NCBI GenBank assembly: GCA_029260615.1
Contig: JAJDCX010000035.1
Location: 62,001-126,000 of the forward strand
From: Phycisphaeraceae bacterium
Lineage (GTDB): Bacteria > Planctomycetota > Phycisphaerae > Phycisphaerales > Phycisphaeraceae
Direction of reading: 5' to 3'
Length of the DNA: 64,000 nucleotides
Shown: one piece after another, positions 29,548-38,950 of the stretch
How positions within the stretch are numbered: the stretch's first letter is position 1
Layout: the number at the start of each line of letters is the position of its first letter
Notes under the pieces: model-generated
What the model was told of the DNA's origin: nothing
What the model saw: only the letters and a program-made list of their open reading frames with translations
Databases searched by the model: none
Program-made: the position numbers and the translations under genes

Positions 29548-30083
29548 TGATGGATGGTGCCGAGACATCTCGATATCAGTGGTCAAAACTAAGTGGTCTT
29601 CAGCTCGGCCGTTACGCGGAGCATTGGGCAAAGCTCAGGTTGATTGAAGCTGGATACGAGGTCTACTCTACTGAAGTCGATGATCGTGGCATTGATCTTC
29701 TCATTCGTATCGGGCCGGGACGTTGTCTCGAGATTCAGGTCAAAGCCGTACGGAAACGCAACCTGACCTTTATTCAGAAAAAACATCTCGGTGCAACGCC
29801 TGCCGAAGTCGAGGATCGACTACGTTCAGGCTATTGCATGCTATTTATGCTCTTCGCGGATGGAATAGAACCAAAGGTATACCTCATACCGGGCTACGCA
29901 TGGCTAACGCCAAACGCCGGCATCTATGACAATACTGCTGGGGATCGGCAGTACGGGCCCTGCCTAGAGATTCGCCCCGCGAAGAAAAACGAACCCTACC
30001 TCGAGGTCTACCGCCTGAATGAGCTATCCGTACCAACAATTATTGAAACGATCATATCCGAGCGGGTGGAGGCGAACCCTTGA
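29547..30083 (+). CDS. DUF4365-like predicted nuclease-fold protein
   Basis: 178 residues. The first 70 read GRYAEHWAKLRLIEAGYEVYSTEVDDRGIDLLI (broken here into its parts: a leading helix, then Asp50) followed by LEIQVKAV (Glu62, Gln64, Lys66). This is the D...(E/Q)xK layout of PD-(D/E)XK folds and resembles DUF4365 proteins found near restriction genes. The rest is beta-rich without known motifs. The GTG at 29547 shares a base with the hsdM stop, an ATG follows at once, and the stop overlaps hsdS, so it is inserted between M and S in the same transcript. Its function is unknown. Confidence 0.65.
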   Translation: MMDGAETSRYQWSKLSGLQLGRYAEHWAKLRLIEAGYEVYSTEVDDRGIDLLIRIGPGRCLEIQVKAVRKRNLTFIQKKHLGATPAEVEDRLRSGYCMLFMLFADGIEPKVYLIPGYAWLTPNAGIYDNTAGDRQYGPCLEIRPAKKNEPYLEVYRLNELSVPTIIETIISERVEANP

Positions 30084-31315
30084 ATCTAGGGAGTACGGCA
30101 GTTAGAGCAGCCGATACGACGGCTTCGGGGCATAGTCCCTGGCCAATTGTACCTCTCGGCCAGGTTATCGAGCATCGAAAGTGGTTTATCACGATCGATG
30201 ACACCGAGACCTACAAACGCTGTCGCGTCCAATTGCATACTAGGGGCATAGTACTCCGTGATGAGATCGAAGGGGCACGGATCAAGACGAAATCCCAGCA
30301 GGTCTGCCGCCCGGATGAGTTCTTGGTCGCTGAGATTGATGCCAAGGTAGGCGGCTTCGGTATGGTTCCGACAGAGTTGGATGGAGCTATTGTCAGTAGC
30401 CACTACTTCCTGTTCACTGTCGATAGATCCCAGCTACTACCGGAGTTTCTCGGTTTCTACATAAGGACGCCGCACTTTCGAGATCAGGTACGAGCCCAGG
30501 GTTCAACCAATTACGCCGCTATCAGGCCCGGCCACGTTCTGGAGTATGTGATCCCACTGCCACCACTGGACGAGCAGCGGCGGATCGTGGCAAAGATCGA
30601 ACACCTCGCCGCCAAGATCGACAAAGCCCACGGTCTTCGATTCCTATCGCATCGAGAATCAGGCTGCCTTCTAGATTCTAAGATTAATATGGTTATGGAG
30701 GCCAAGGGATCCGATGTGTCTGTCCAGCCGTTTGGGGAATTCGAGCCTCACGTTACTAGTGGACCTCGCAATTGGAGCAAGTACTACAGCAATTCGGGAT
30801 ACCGTTTCTACCGCGCCCAAGACATAAGTAATGCATTTACCGTAGCTGAAAATTCAAAGCAGTTCCTTACACCTCCGGATGGAAAGCAGGGACGTAGTGC
30901 TTTGCTTGAGCCAGGCGATCTTATGATTGTAATAACCGGGGCAACTGTAGGTAGAGCCGCCCTCTTCAAAACAGAATATGAACCGGGCTTTGTGAGCCAA
31001 CACGTCTCAATCTGCCGCCTACCCAAGCAGAAGGTAGACCCGGATTACGCACTGTGGTACCTGCGTGGTCCAGGCGGGCAAGATCAATTGCTAGGACAGC
31101 GATATGGACAGGGCAAGCCCGGGCTAAACCTGACGAATATCAAGAATATCTCTCTGCCAATTCGATCTCTTGGTGAGCAGCGCCGTATCGTCGCATATCT
31201 GAACGGTCTGCAAACCAAGGTTGACCGCGTCAAAGCCCTCCAGAATAAGACCGCCACCGAACTCGACGCCCTCCTCCCCTCCATCCTCGACAAAGCCTTC
31301 AAGGGGGAACTGTAA
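30080..31315 (+). CDS. hsdS: Type I restriction enzyme, specificity subunit
   Basis: 411 residues. It selects the bipartite DNA target for methylation and cutting. Two target-recognition domains are each followed by a conserved helical spacer: LPPLDEQRRIVAKIEHLAAK (about 164-183) and IRSLGEQRRIVAYLNGLQ (near the end). The second TRD holds the typical GDLMIVITGATVGRAAL and GKPGLNLTNIKNISLP. The first TRD shows no relation to the second, so two different half-sites are expected. The TTG start lies in a TTGA overlap with the preceding stop. The C-terminus LLPSILDKAFKGEL is standard. Confidence 0.94.
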   Translation: MNLGSTAVRAADTTASGHSPWPIVPLGQVIEHRKWFITIDDTETYKRCRVQLHTRGIVLRDEIEGARIKTKSQQVCRPDEFLVAEIDAKVGGFGMVPTELDGAIVSSHYFLFTVDRSQLLPEFLGFYIRTPHFRDQVRAQGSTNYAAIRPGHVLEYVIPLPPLDEQRRIVAKIEHLAAKIDKAHGLRFLSHRESGCLLDSKINMVMEAKGSDVSVQPFGEFEPHVTSGPRNWSKYYSNSGYRFYRAQDISNAFTVAENSKQFLTPPDGKQGRSALLEPGDLMIVITGATVGRAALFKTEYEPGFVSQHVSICRLPKQKVDPDYALWYLRGPGGQDQLLGQRYGQGKPGLNLTNIKNISLPIRSLGEQRRIVAYLNGLQTKVDRVKALQNKTATELDALLPSILDKAFKGEL

Positions 31316-32061
31316 TGTCGGATGCTATCGAAGTTCAATTACGAAATGTAGAATCGATTAAGAACATGATGGTTGCTCGGGCTACTGGTGAAGATACTTC
31401 GCCGGAAGAGTACAGAATGCTCCGGGCCAAGCTAATTAAGATTCCCGTTATCGCCAAGCTGTTGCCCCGTGTGGTACATACTTGCCGAACATTAGATGAG
31501 TTCTGGGGCGTGATCAGGGATGTGGATGGGACGTATGCTGGGCGCCGTGTCCATCTAGCAAGAGAGTTTGACCCTGTACTGACACACTTGGAGCAAACAA
31601 GTGTTACGCCAGCCGACGAGATCACGGGAAACGTTCTAAGTAAAGTTGATAGTGCCCACGTCTATGAAGTGTGGCAAAGAGCCCTTGAGAGGCGTGCATC
31701 TGATCCCGAGGGGGCCATTACCCTCGCTCGGACGCTTCTTGAAGCAGTCTGTAAGCATATCCTTGATAAGTCGGGTATCGCGTATGACGACAAGGCTGAC
31801 CTGCCTAAGCTCTATGGCTTAGTCGCTAACGAACTCAACCTGTCGCCTTCCCAGCACGCCGAAAAGATATTCAAGCAAATCCTAGGCGGTTGCCATTCTG
31901 TCGTACAAGGGCTTGGGGCGCTACGAAGTAAACTAGGGGATGCCCACGCTCAAGGGAGTGCGAGAGTAAAACCCGCTCCAAGGCACGCGGAATTGGCGGT
32001 GAATCTTGCAGGAACAATGGCGACGTTTCTGATCGCCACCTGGGAAGCCAAGAATCAGTGA
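31315..32061 (+). CDS. Abi_C-domain (abortive infection) protein
   Basis: 248 residues. The C-terminal half (about 120-245) matches the Abi_C pattern: ITLARTLLEAVCKHILDKSG, DLPKLYGLVANELNLSP, FKQILGGCHSVVQGLGALRS, KLGDAHAQG and PRHAELAVNLAGTMATFL. The N-terminal half is helical and unknown. Proteins with this domain are frequent next to type I restriction genes. The start shares a base with the hsdS stop, making it the last gene of the restriction operon. Whether it acts as an abortive-infection toxin here is untested. Confidence 0.7.
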   Translation: MSDAIEVQLRNVESIKNMMVARATGEDTSPEEYRMLRAKLIKIPVIAKLLPRVVHTCRTLDEFWGVIRDVDGTYAGRRVHLAREFDPVLTHLEQTSVTPADEITGNVLSKVDSAHVYEVWQRALERRASDPEGAITLARTLLEAVCKHILDKSGIAYDDKADLPKLYGLVANELNLSPSQHAEKIFKQILGGCHSVVQGLGALRSKLGDAHAQGSARVKPAPRHAELAVNLAGTMATFLIATWEAKNQ

Positions 32062-32225
32062 AATGAATTTGTATGGCGCGCATTTTCGAAGTCGAATCAT
32101 CCAGATTGATGAATTCAGAATCAATCGCAGAAGTTGATGTAAAAATTGAATGACCCCGTGTTATATCTAGAGACCGTATAGTATGTCCCGTGTGACATTA
32201 CTGGCTACCCTCGGGAGAGATTGGC

Positions 32226-33731
32226 GTGGCGCAACACCCTACTATTAAATGCCTTACGAGCAGCGGCCCGCTAACATCTGGCGAATTTGCTAGGCGATTA
32301 GTTCAGAAGCACGGCTCGCCGAACCTGTCAGCCGCTAGACAGGCAATTCGTCGAGCTAAGCAAAATGGCACTATTAGGAGCACCGAACCAGTACGGTTCA
32401 ATCGCGATTACCTGTACTACCTTGATAGACACCGACCAGCTCGTTATGTCCGGGCGGTACAGAAGAATCTTGAGTCGACCCCGGGTATGTTTCGGGTCTT
32501 CAAATGCCTCCTGGCAAACCATGGATATATTACTCGGGGGCAGATTGAGAAAGCCTCGGGCTCACTGCCGGATGATGCCTTACGCTTCAATACTACTCGC
32601 CCTGGGACAAGCCTAGTTATTGAAAGGCTATTGTCACTTGGTTTGGTGGAAGAGTGTCCGCCTATCCCAGGCGCTTATATCATCGGTGACGAGTTTCGCG
32701 GGCGGGTTCTTCCGTATGCAAAGTTCCGACGAGCGATCGACCTTGATTATGCCGTTTTGAATGGGTTTGAGGATTGGCTGAAACGCTGCTTGATGTTAAG
32801 TTGGGATGCCCACGAGGTCCGCTCTGATACAACCAATGCAATCAATTTCAATCGGACTGCATGGGATGTTGCTGGGCCGACTATGCTTGGCCCGTTCACG
32901 CGTTCAAAGGATGTAAGGAAAGGTAAGACAAAGTCGGCATTCATTATGGGGGAGACGCTGGCGTATAGGCAGTTCTCCATAAATGATGCAGAAGGTGTAG
33001 TAGAGCGAACGAAATCGGTAGCACTAACAAACACCACGACTTCATTTTTCCCATATGTTGTGGCGCGAGGCTACTCTAAGGAAGCATTTACACGGTTGAA
33101 ATCTACTGGTGTCGTACCACTAACGCTTGGCGATCTTTATGGGGATCGGGCGGAAGAGCTTTTACGACTCTACTCTGACATGATGAACCGCCCAGGCGAT
33201 TCAAGCCTTGATGATCTTGGCCGATCTTTGGAGCTGGCAGATGCCGTTGAGTTAGATGATGGGCTACTCGGTAATATCCGGGGTGACCTCTTTGAGCTAC
33301 TGATTTCAAATGCATTAAAGGGGCAGGGGTACGATACTTCAATGCAGAAACCGCTGATTGTGGTTAGCGATGGTACAGAGCTTGAAGTTGACGTTGTGGC
33401 CGTTAAATCGCGGATGGAGTGCTTGATCATCGAATGTAAAGGGCGAAGAGGGGACATTGCAGAAGACCCAATTGAAGTGGAGAAGCATTTTCGTGATAGG
33501 TGCCGCGCTGCGTCAGATACCTTTGGATGGGATGTTGTAGAGAAGTATAATTCTGTTGAGGCGATCTTCATTACATCAGGCACGTTTGGTGAAGACTGTA
33601 TTGATGTCTTGGAAAATAATCGGAAAAGCCATGGCATTACGACCTCTGGGATCGACCGCGATGGTCTAAAGGAATTCTTGGATCGGTCTGGCGAGCCACG
33701 ACTATGGGAGCTCGTTGAAAGATACTTCTAG
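32226..33731 (+). CDS. Winged-helix plus PD-(D/E)XK-like protein, defence candidate
   Basis: 501 residues. The N-terminal part looks like one or two winged helices (TSGEFARRLVQKH ... LSAARQAIRRAKQNGTI, then MFRVFKCLLANHGYITRGQIEKASG). The C-terminal part has a restriction-endonuclease-like core: GNIRGDLFELLISNALKGQGY, ELEVDVVAVK (Asp389) and LIIECKGRRG (Glu403-x-Lys405). The combination suggests a DNA-binding nuclease. It starts 165 bases after the Abi_C gene with a GTG and a GGGAG-like ribosome site, so it is probably its own transcription unit or the first gene of a pair with the next large gene. No named family is recognised. Confidence 0.6.
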   Translation: MAQHPTIKCLTSSGPLTSGEFARRLVQKHGSPNLSAARQAIRRAKQNGTIRSTEPVRFNRDYLYYLDRHRPARYVRAVQKNLESTPGMFRVFKCLLANHGYITRGQIEKASGSLPDDALRFNTTRPGTSLVIERLLSLGLVEECPPIPGAYIIGDEFRGRVLPYAKFRRAIDLDYAVLNGFEDWLKRCLMLSWDAHEVRSDTTNAINFNRTAWDVAGPTMLGPFTRSKDVRKGKTKSAFIMGETLAYRQFSINDAEGVVERTKSVALTNTTTSFFPYVVARGYSKEAFTRLKSTGVVPLTLGDLYGDRAEELLRLYSDMMNRPGDSSLDDLGRSLELADAVELDDGLLGNIRGDLFELLISNALKGQGYDTSMQKPLIVVSDGTELEVDVVAVKSRMECLIIECKGRRGDIAEDPIEVEKHFRDRCRAASDTFGWDVVEKYNSVEAIFITSGTFGEDCIDVLENNRKSHGITTSGIDRDGLKEFLDRSGEPRLWELVERYF

Positions 33732-33819
33732 TGGTTGACTTAAAAACCGATTGGCATCCATCCCATATACGTTACAATGTGACCGTGGCAATTGTAAGCT
33801 AATAAACAGGGGGATTCAG

Positions 33820-36800
33820 ATGCGTGACATCGTCAATGCTACTCAAATCGATCAGTGGTTCGCTCCCAATCGGCGTGATGCCCAAGAGCTACTGCCTCAT
33901 CTCATCTATAAGCTCATAGCTGCGACCATTGATCCGGAGCATATCAAACGCTTGCGGATTCCCGTCGGCGATCAGATTGCAAAGCCGGGATACGATGGCG
34001 ATGTATCCGTAACGGCAGAAGCGACTCATGTGCCGCTAGGTGAATCTGTATGGGAGATGGGTGTTGGTGGGGACGCAAAAACAAAGGCTAACGCTGATTA
34101 CACGAAACGAACTCGGGATACCGAAGAGAGCATACGGAAGAATACGTCGTATTGGTTTGTAACCCCGCGAGTGTGGGCCGACACGAAGAACAATAAACAA
34201 AGCTGGGAATTAACTCAGAATGAATCTGGTGATTGGAAATCTGTACGAGCGTTAGACGCTATTGACTTAGCGGCATGGCTGGACGCATGCCCTGCTGTGG
34301 CTCGTTGGCTTGCCCGGCAAATGGGTGTGCCAGTCGCCGGTATGCGTGATCACGAGGGGTACATCAAGGAAGCCTATGAGGCTGAATATGGCTTGGAGTG
34401 GTCACCCGAATTTATCATTGGGGGAAGGGAAGAGTCGCGGCAAGCAATTCGGAAGTGGGTGCAGGAACCCACGCCTGTACTTCGCGTCCGCGGGGAATCG
34501 CCCGAAGAGGCGGCTTTATTCGTAGCGGCCTGTCTAGATGGGGTCGTAAATGAGGATGGTGTTCGCTTAGACAGTCGCGTCTTATATGTGGACACTCCTG
34601 ATGCTTTAGACCATCTCAGTGGACTAGGTTCGATCCATATCGTTGTATCACTTAACCCAGAGACGAGGAAGCGAGCAGCCGCTCTCGGCTCACCCTCAAT
34701 ACGAACCATAGCCGTGCTTGGCCGGGGGGCTGGTGCTCCGTCAGAAAACAAGAATGTTGAGCTTGGTCGTGTCAAGAGAAAGGCATGTGAAGAAGCTCTT
34801 AAGAATATGGGTGTAGCTGAGTCAGAAGCGACCCGGATGTCCAGAGGATCTAAGGGTAGCCTAATTGCCCTGATATGGTCTATAGCGACCGAGGTGGATG
34901 AGTCTTTACCTTGGTGCATTGGGGAGCCAGCGAATGAGTTATTGCCGCTTCTCATGGCGGGCCAATGGGAGGCCGATTCAGACGCCGATCGTGAAATAGT
35001 GAGTGCGTTAGCCGCCAAAGATTATGACACTATTAAGTCAGGAGCATTGGTTCGCTGGCGAGAGCCGAACGGGCCCCTGATTCAGAGAGGTGGCATATGG
35101 GATTGGATGGCCTGGGATTATGCATGGTCGCAATTAGCCCCTCTGATCGATGCGGACCTTATTGAGCGATTTCAGGGTACCGTGCTTAGCATCCTGCAGG
35201 AGCCAGATCCAAGATACGAATTGGATCCTGATAAGCGTTGGATGGCCAACATCTATGGGAAGCAACGACTTCATTCGGAGGCCTTGATAGGAGGACTAAC
35301 CGGGGCGATTGCTCAGCTAGCAGTTCATTCTGAATCTGGTGCTTGCTCCGCTGGGCAAGGAGTTGCATATCGGCTCATTAAGACGTTACTGAAGCCCGAT
35401 AGCGATCTTGAATTGCGATGGCTATCGTTGGCTAAATGGCTTCCCGATCTGGCCGAGGCTGCACCAGATGCGTTTCTTGAAGCTATCGAAGTGTTGATAG
35501 ATGATGAATCGGCTACGAAGAAAATATTCGAAGATGAACAAGGGGGGATCTTTTCATCGAGTATGCATACCTATGTTCTATGGGCTCTGGAACGCTTAGC
35601 GTGGAGCCCTGACTATTTGTCACGTGTAACAATCGTACTCGGACGTCTTGCCATTGCCGACCCCGGGGGCAATCTGCGCAATCGTCCAATTAACAGTTTG
35701 TTTGAGATTTACGTTCCCTGGCACCCTCAGACGGGGGCTGATTCGGACCGACGTATGAATGCAATTAAAGCATTGTACGATCGCTGTCCGGAGCAAGCGT
35801 GGGAGCTTGGATGCTCAGTATTACCGCAGTCTCATACGGTGGCATCGTCAACGGCTGCCCCTCAGTGGCGGCAATGGAAGCCTGAAGAGCCAATCAAGGT
35901 TACGGTGGCTGAGTATTGGGAGTTTATCGATAAGCTGCTAACTCAGTTGATGAGTTGGGCAAAGGTGGATGGGGCACGGTGGTCTAAATTGATTAAAGAG
36001 TATCCGGAGATTCAAAATGGCTATCCGGATTTAGGCAATCGATTGATCAATGAAATTATAGGCATAGGCACCGAGACGCTCACTGAAGAAGTAAGGAATA
36101 AAGTAGCGGAGACGATGCGTAAGATCGTAACACGCCATCGGCAATTCCCAAATTCCAAGTGGGTGCTGGATGAAGAGTCGTTAAAGAAACTCGATGCATG
36201 CTATGACAGGTTTGCACCGAAGGATTTGGTGAATACTAAGGCATGGCTATTCAAATCATCACCGGAATTGCCTGAACAGTATTCGGAGAACCACGAAGTC
36301 TATGAAGCTCGACTAAAGGAGGAGCGATCCGCTGTAATCTCTGCGTTATATGCGCAATCAGGCTTAGAAGATATACGCCGTCTCGTTGAAGCCGTCGACC
36401 AGCCAAATGAAGTCGGTGCAGCTTTAGCGGAACTAGATGTGTCGCCAGAGGACGAGACTGATCTGCTCGTTGCAGGCCTAGGCACTTCACCGTCTAAGCA
36501 GGATATACCAAGGTCGCTTCAATTTGCATGGGGGTATGTATGGAAGCGGGTACGCGATCATAGCTTGATGTGGGTACAGGAGAAGGCAGAAGCTCTTCGA
36601 GAAAATATTGGTGCTGAAGGGCTCGCTAATCTAGTATTACCTATAAATGCTGAGGAAGCTGTTTGGGATCTTGTCGAGAAATGGGGTGATGAGGTTGCGG
36701 CTTTCTATTGGGCAAGGATTAGTGGTCTATATCTTGATGATCCGGACAAGGAACTCAAGAGAGCGGTTGATAATCTTGTAGCTGCGTCTAGGCCATACCG

Positions 36801-37698
36801 AGCTATTGACATGCTTGGCATGAGTATTCGCCGGATCAAACGAAAAAAAGGCTGTGAGAGTTTAGAGCTACCCGTCGATCCTCAACTAGTGCTGTCGTTG
36901 CTCGAATTAGCGAGTGAAAAAAACCATGAAGACGAGTGGCATCCTGTCGCGATAGCAATGCTAAGCCATACGCTTGACCAGCTTATGGAGTGGCTGGAAG
37001 CGAAAGGAGTTGGGGACGACGCCCTTGCCAAAATCGAGTGGTTGTGGATGCCACTATTAGTGAACGGTAAGCGCGGGATGCCTGTTCTTCAGCGGTTGCT
37101 GTCAAGCCAACCTGGGTTATTTGTACATATGTTAAAGGTCGTGTTTAGAGGAGAGGATGATGCCGAAAAAGCCGTGTCCGAATCCGATGAGATGCGAGCA
37201 CGACAAGCGTTTAATTTGTTGAGTAAGTGGGATATCGTTCCCGGCAGTAAACGTGTTGAATCAGAAGAAGAGATGGGCGAAAGCCTCGCGATAGATCAGG
37301 AAGCACTGCGTAACTGGATAACAGAAGCCCGTGAGCAAGCCAAAGAATGTGGCCGTCTAGGGGTATGTGACGGTCATATTGGACAAGTGTTCGCCCACGC
37401 CCCCGTGGATGACGATGGGGCATGGCCATGTAGAGCCGTGCGGGACATTATTGAGGAACTGGCCAGTAGTGATTTGGAGTCCGGAATGCATACGGGCGTT
37501 CTGAATAAGCGGGGGGCTGTCTTCCGCGCACGGGGAGGAGATCAAGAGAGAGAACTCGCGGCGAAGTATAGTGACTATCGTGGTAAGGTTATTGATCGAT
37601 GGCCTCGGACAGGAAGCATATTGGATGGCCTTCAGAAATCTTATGGACGTCAAGCTAAAATGCATGATGAAATGGAGGACTTCGAGGAATTCGCTTAG
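33820..37698 (+). CDS. 1292-residue protein of unknown function, defence candidate
   Basis: Start at ATG 33820, with AGGGGG at 33808-33813 as ribosome site; the open frame extends upstream without need. The N-terminal 150 residues carry GYDGDV (Asp59) and, 20 residues on, VWEMG (Glu79) and KTKANADYTKRTRD, a layout compatible with a PD-(D/E)XK-like nuclease, although no clean ExK is seen. Near residue 200, IIGGREESRQAIRKWVQEPTP leads into VLRVRGESPEEAALFVAACL, similar in shape to the start of a STAND NTPase, but with no P-loop GxxxxGK. The remaining 900 residues are mainly helical, Trp- and Leu-rich, like a solenoid sensor. No family name is recognised. Its place at the end of a restriction island favours an anti-phage role. 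Confidence 0.7.
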   Translation: MRDIVNATQIDQWFAPNRRDAQELLPHLIYKLIAATIDPEHIKRLRIPVGDQIAKPGYDGDVSVTAEATHVPLGESVWEMGVGGDAKTKANADYTKRTRDTEESIRKNTSYWFVTPRVWADTKNNKQSWELTQNESGDWKSVRALDAIDLAAWLDACPAVARWLARQMGVPVAGMRDHEGYIKEAYEAEYGLEWSPEFIIGGREESRQAIRKWVQEPTPVLRVRGESPEEAALFVAACLDGVVNEDGVRLDSRVLYVDTPDALDHLSGLGSIHIVVSLNPETRKRAAALGSPSIRTIAVLGRGAGAPSENKNVELGRVKRKACEEALKNMGVAESEATRMSRGSKGSLIALIWSIATEVDESLPWCIGEPANELLPLLMAGQWEADSDADREIVSALAAKDYDTIKSGALVRWREPNGPLIQRGGIWDWMAWDYAWSQLAPLIDADLIERFQGTVLSILQEPDPRYELDPDKRWMANIYGKQRLHSEALIGGLTGAIAQLAVHSESGACSAGQGVAYRLIKTLLKPDSDLELRWLSLAKWLPDLAEAAPDAFLEAIEVLIDDESATKKIFEDEQGGIFSSSMHTYVLWALERLAWSPDYLSRVTIVLGRLAIADPGGNLRNRPINSLFEIYVPWHPQTGADSDRRMNAIKALYDRCPEQAWELGCSVLPQSHTVASSTAAPQWRQWKPEEPIKVTVAEYWEFIDKLLTQLMSWAKVDGARWSKLIKEYPEIQNGYPDLGNRLINEIIGIGTETLTEEVRNKVAETMRKIVTRHRQFPNSKWVLDEESLKKLDACYDRFAPKDLVNTKAWLFKSSPELPEQYSENHEVYEARLKEERSAVISALYAQSGLEDIRRLVEAVDQPNEVGAALAELDVSPEDETDLLVAGLGTSPSKQDIPRSLQFAWGYVWKRVRDHSLMWVQEKAEALRENIGAEGLANLVLPINAEEAVWDLVEKWGDEVAAFYWARISGLYLDDPDKELKRAVDNLVAASRPYRAIDMLGMSIRRIKRKKGCESLELPVDPQLVLSLLELASEKNHEDEWHPVAIAMLSHTLDQLMEWLEAKGVGDDALAKIEWLWMPLLVNGKRGMPVLQRLLSSQPGLFVHMLKVVFRGEDDAEKAVSESDEMRARQAFNLLSKWDIVPGSKRVESEEEMGESLAIDQEALRNWITEAREQAKECGRLGVCDGHIGQVFAHAPVDDDGAWPCRAVRDIIEELASSDLESGMHTGVLNKRGAVFRARGGDQERELAAKYSDYRGKVIDRWPRTGSILDGLQKSYGRQAKMHDEMEDFEEFA

Positions 37699-38170
37699 TA
37701 ATTGCCCCGGTTAGTGGCCGTAAGCTACCAACCTTGCATGCAAGTGATTTCGTGATTCTAGATTGCTGTTGCTGCCTCACCAACGCCACTGGAATTTGGT
37801 TGTCCTATTCCTGACTCCAAGCTCCCTTAGGCCCAAGTCTTGGTCTACTCGCTGGAACCTCGCCTAGCGGTCCTCTGGGCGGTCTAGCTGCTAATCTCCC
37901 CGCTTTCACCTTTAGAGTGTTTGGAGAGTCAGGCGGACGGCTGATATCAGCGTCTCTAAGCTCATCGACACCATCGAGGGCCGGCCCGCCTTTTGAATCG
38001 CAGGTAGCGGCCCTCTACGCGGCCTAACGGCTAAGACCCAGCACCATCGATCGTAGTCTGATCCGCCCTCCTGCTCTCACGTCACGCCTTCGCTGTAAAG
38101 CCATAACCATCGCTAACAACCTACCTGATCGATTTGGACGTTGCAGGGGTTGCATCCGGTGCTACCCGTT
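37699..38170. other. Non-coding stretch with an imperfect 31-base repeat
   Basis: About 470 bases without a supported gene. Two imperfect direct copies of a block starting TAGCGG and ending GCTAA lie at 37864-37894 and 38004-38034. Otherwise nothing is recognisable. Confidence 0.4.
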
Positions 38171-38836
38171 TTATGAAGGATATCCGGATAGATCAACACG
38201 TCGCTGACGACGTAACAGTAATACACCCAGACTCATAAGCCCTATCGAACTCGGTTCGGGTATTACCTCAAATGTCAACGGCAAAGCGAACAGAGACGGG
38301 TCACCTACAAAAGCCAGTTCGGCACGCACCACCATGTCAGGGGTCAGAATCTGCCCGACAGCCAACCGAGCCATCGGCATCAGAGTGTCAGGTAATTGGG
38401 ATGCGTAGGGTGGCGGTGGCGTGTTAGTGATGCCCGGCCAGAATAGCCTTTGATCTGCAGTGGGTGGCAACACAACAGTAGAACTACCTCCAAGTGGGCC
38501 GAAGGTCAGAGCTGCGCCATCGTCACTTAGTGACCAGAGGTCGCTCCACCCATTGTTAAATACGGCGTCAACAATATCCCAATTAAGATCCTGATTAAAC
38601 CCGATCGTTCCCACGGTAAAGATCCGTCCCGCCGAAGCTGTATCAGGTGGCACCTCGGGAAACATGAAACCCAGGACACGAGTCGGTTCGTGGAAGACAA
38701 ACCGATACCTATTCACTGCGGGAACCGGATCCCAATTCGCACTCTGCCATAGCACGAAGGACTCTTGCGTTGGCTGAGCAGCAAGCGACGACACTGCGGC
38801 TAGCACTACCAATGCGGTAACGAATTGACTATTCAT
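38171..38836 (-). CDS. PEP-CTERM sorted exported protein
   Basis: 221 residues. The signal peptide ends near LAAQP. The beta-rich body (about 25-190) has no recognised domain. The C-terminal sorting signal IPEPSSIGLMSLGVLLLRR comprises PEP, a hydrophobic stretch and an Arg cluster. Such proteins are cut and processed by exosortase in the envelope; no exosortase gene is in the window. It sits inside the island, so the island appears adapted to hosts with a PEP-CTERM system. The gene is divergent from the XRE regulator across a 114-base region with a palindromic operator candidate. Confidence 0.8.
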   Translation of the reverse strand: MNSQFVTALVVLAAVSSLAAQPTQESFVLWQSANWDPVPAVNRYRFVFHEPTRVLGFMFPEVPPDTASAGRIFTVGTIGFNQDLNWDIVDAVFNNGWSDLWSLSDDGAALTFGPLGGSSTVVLPPTADQRLFWPGITNTPPPPYASQLPDTLMPMARLAVGQILTPDMVVRAELAFVGDPSLFALPLTFEVIPEPSSIGLMSLGVLLLRRQRRVDLSGYPS

Positions 38837-38924
38837 AACTTTCTCTCCTCGTAAGATATGACGTATTCCAAGTTCGAATCAATACTTATATGGCATCATC
38901 TTATTATCACATGATACGGAACTC

Positions 38925-38943
38925 GTGTCAAGCCTTATGACAC
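38925..38943. promoter_or_regulatory. Palindromic operator candidate before the XRE gene
   Basis: GTGTCA-AGCCTTA-TGACAC is a perfect inverted repeat with 6-base arms and a 7-base spacer. A third half-site, GTGTCA, lies at the regulator's start codon (38951). This position suits autoregulation by the XRE protein and control of the divergent PEP-CTERM gene. Confidence 0.5.
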
Positions 38944-38950
38944 CGAAACT

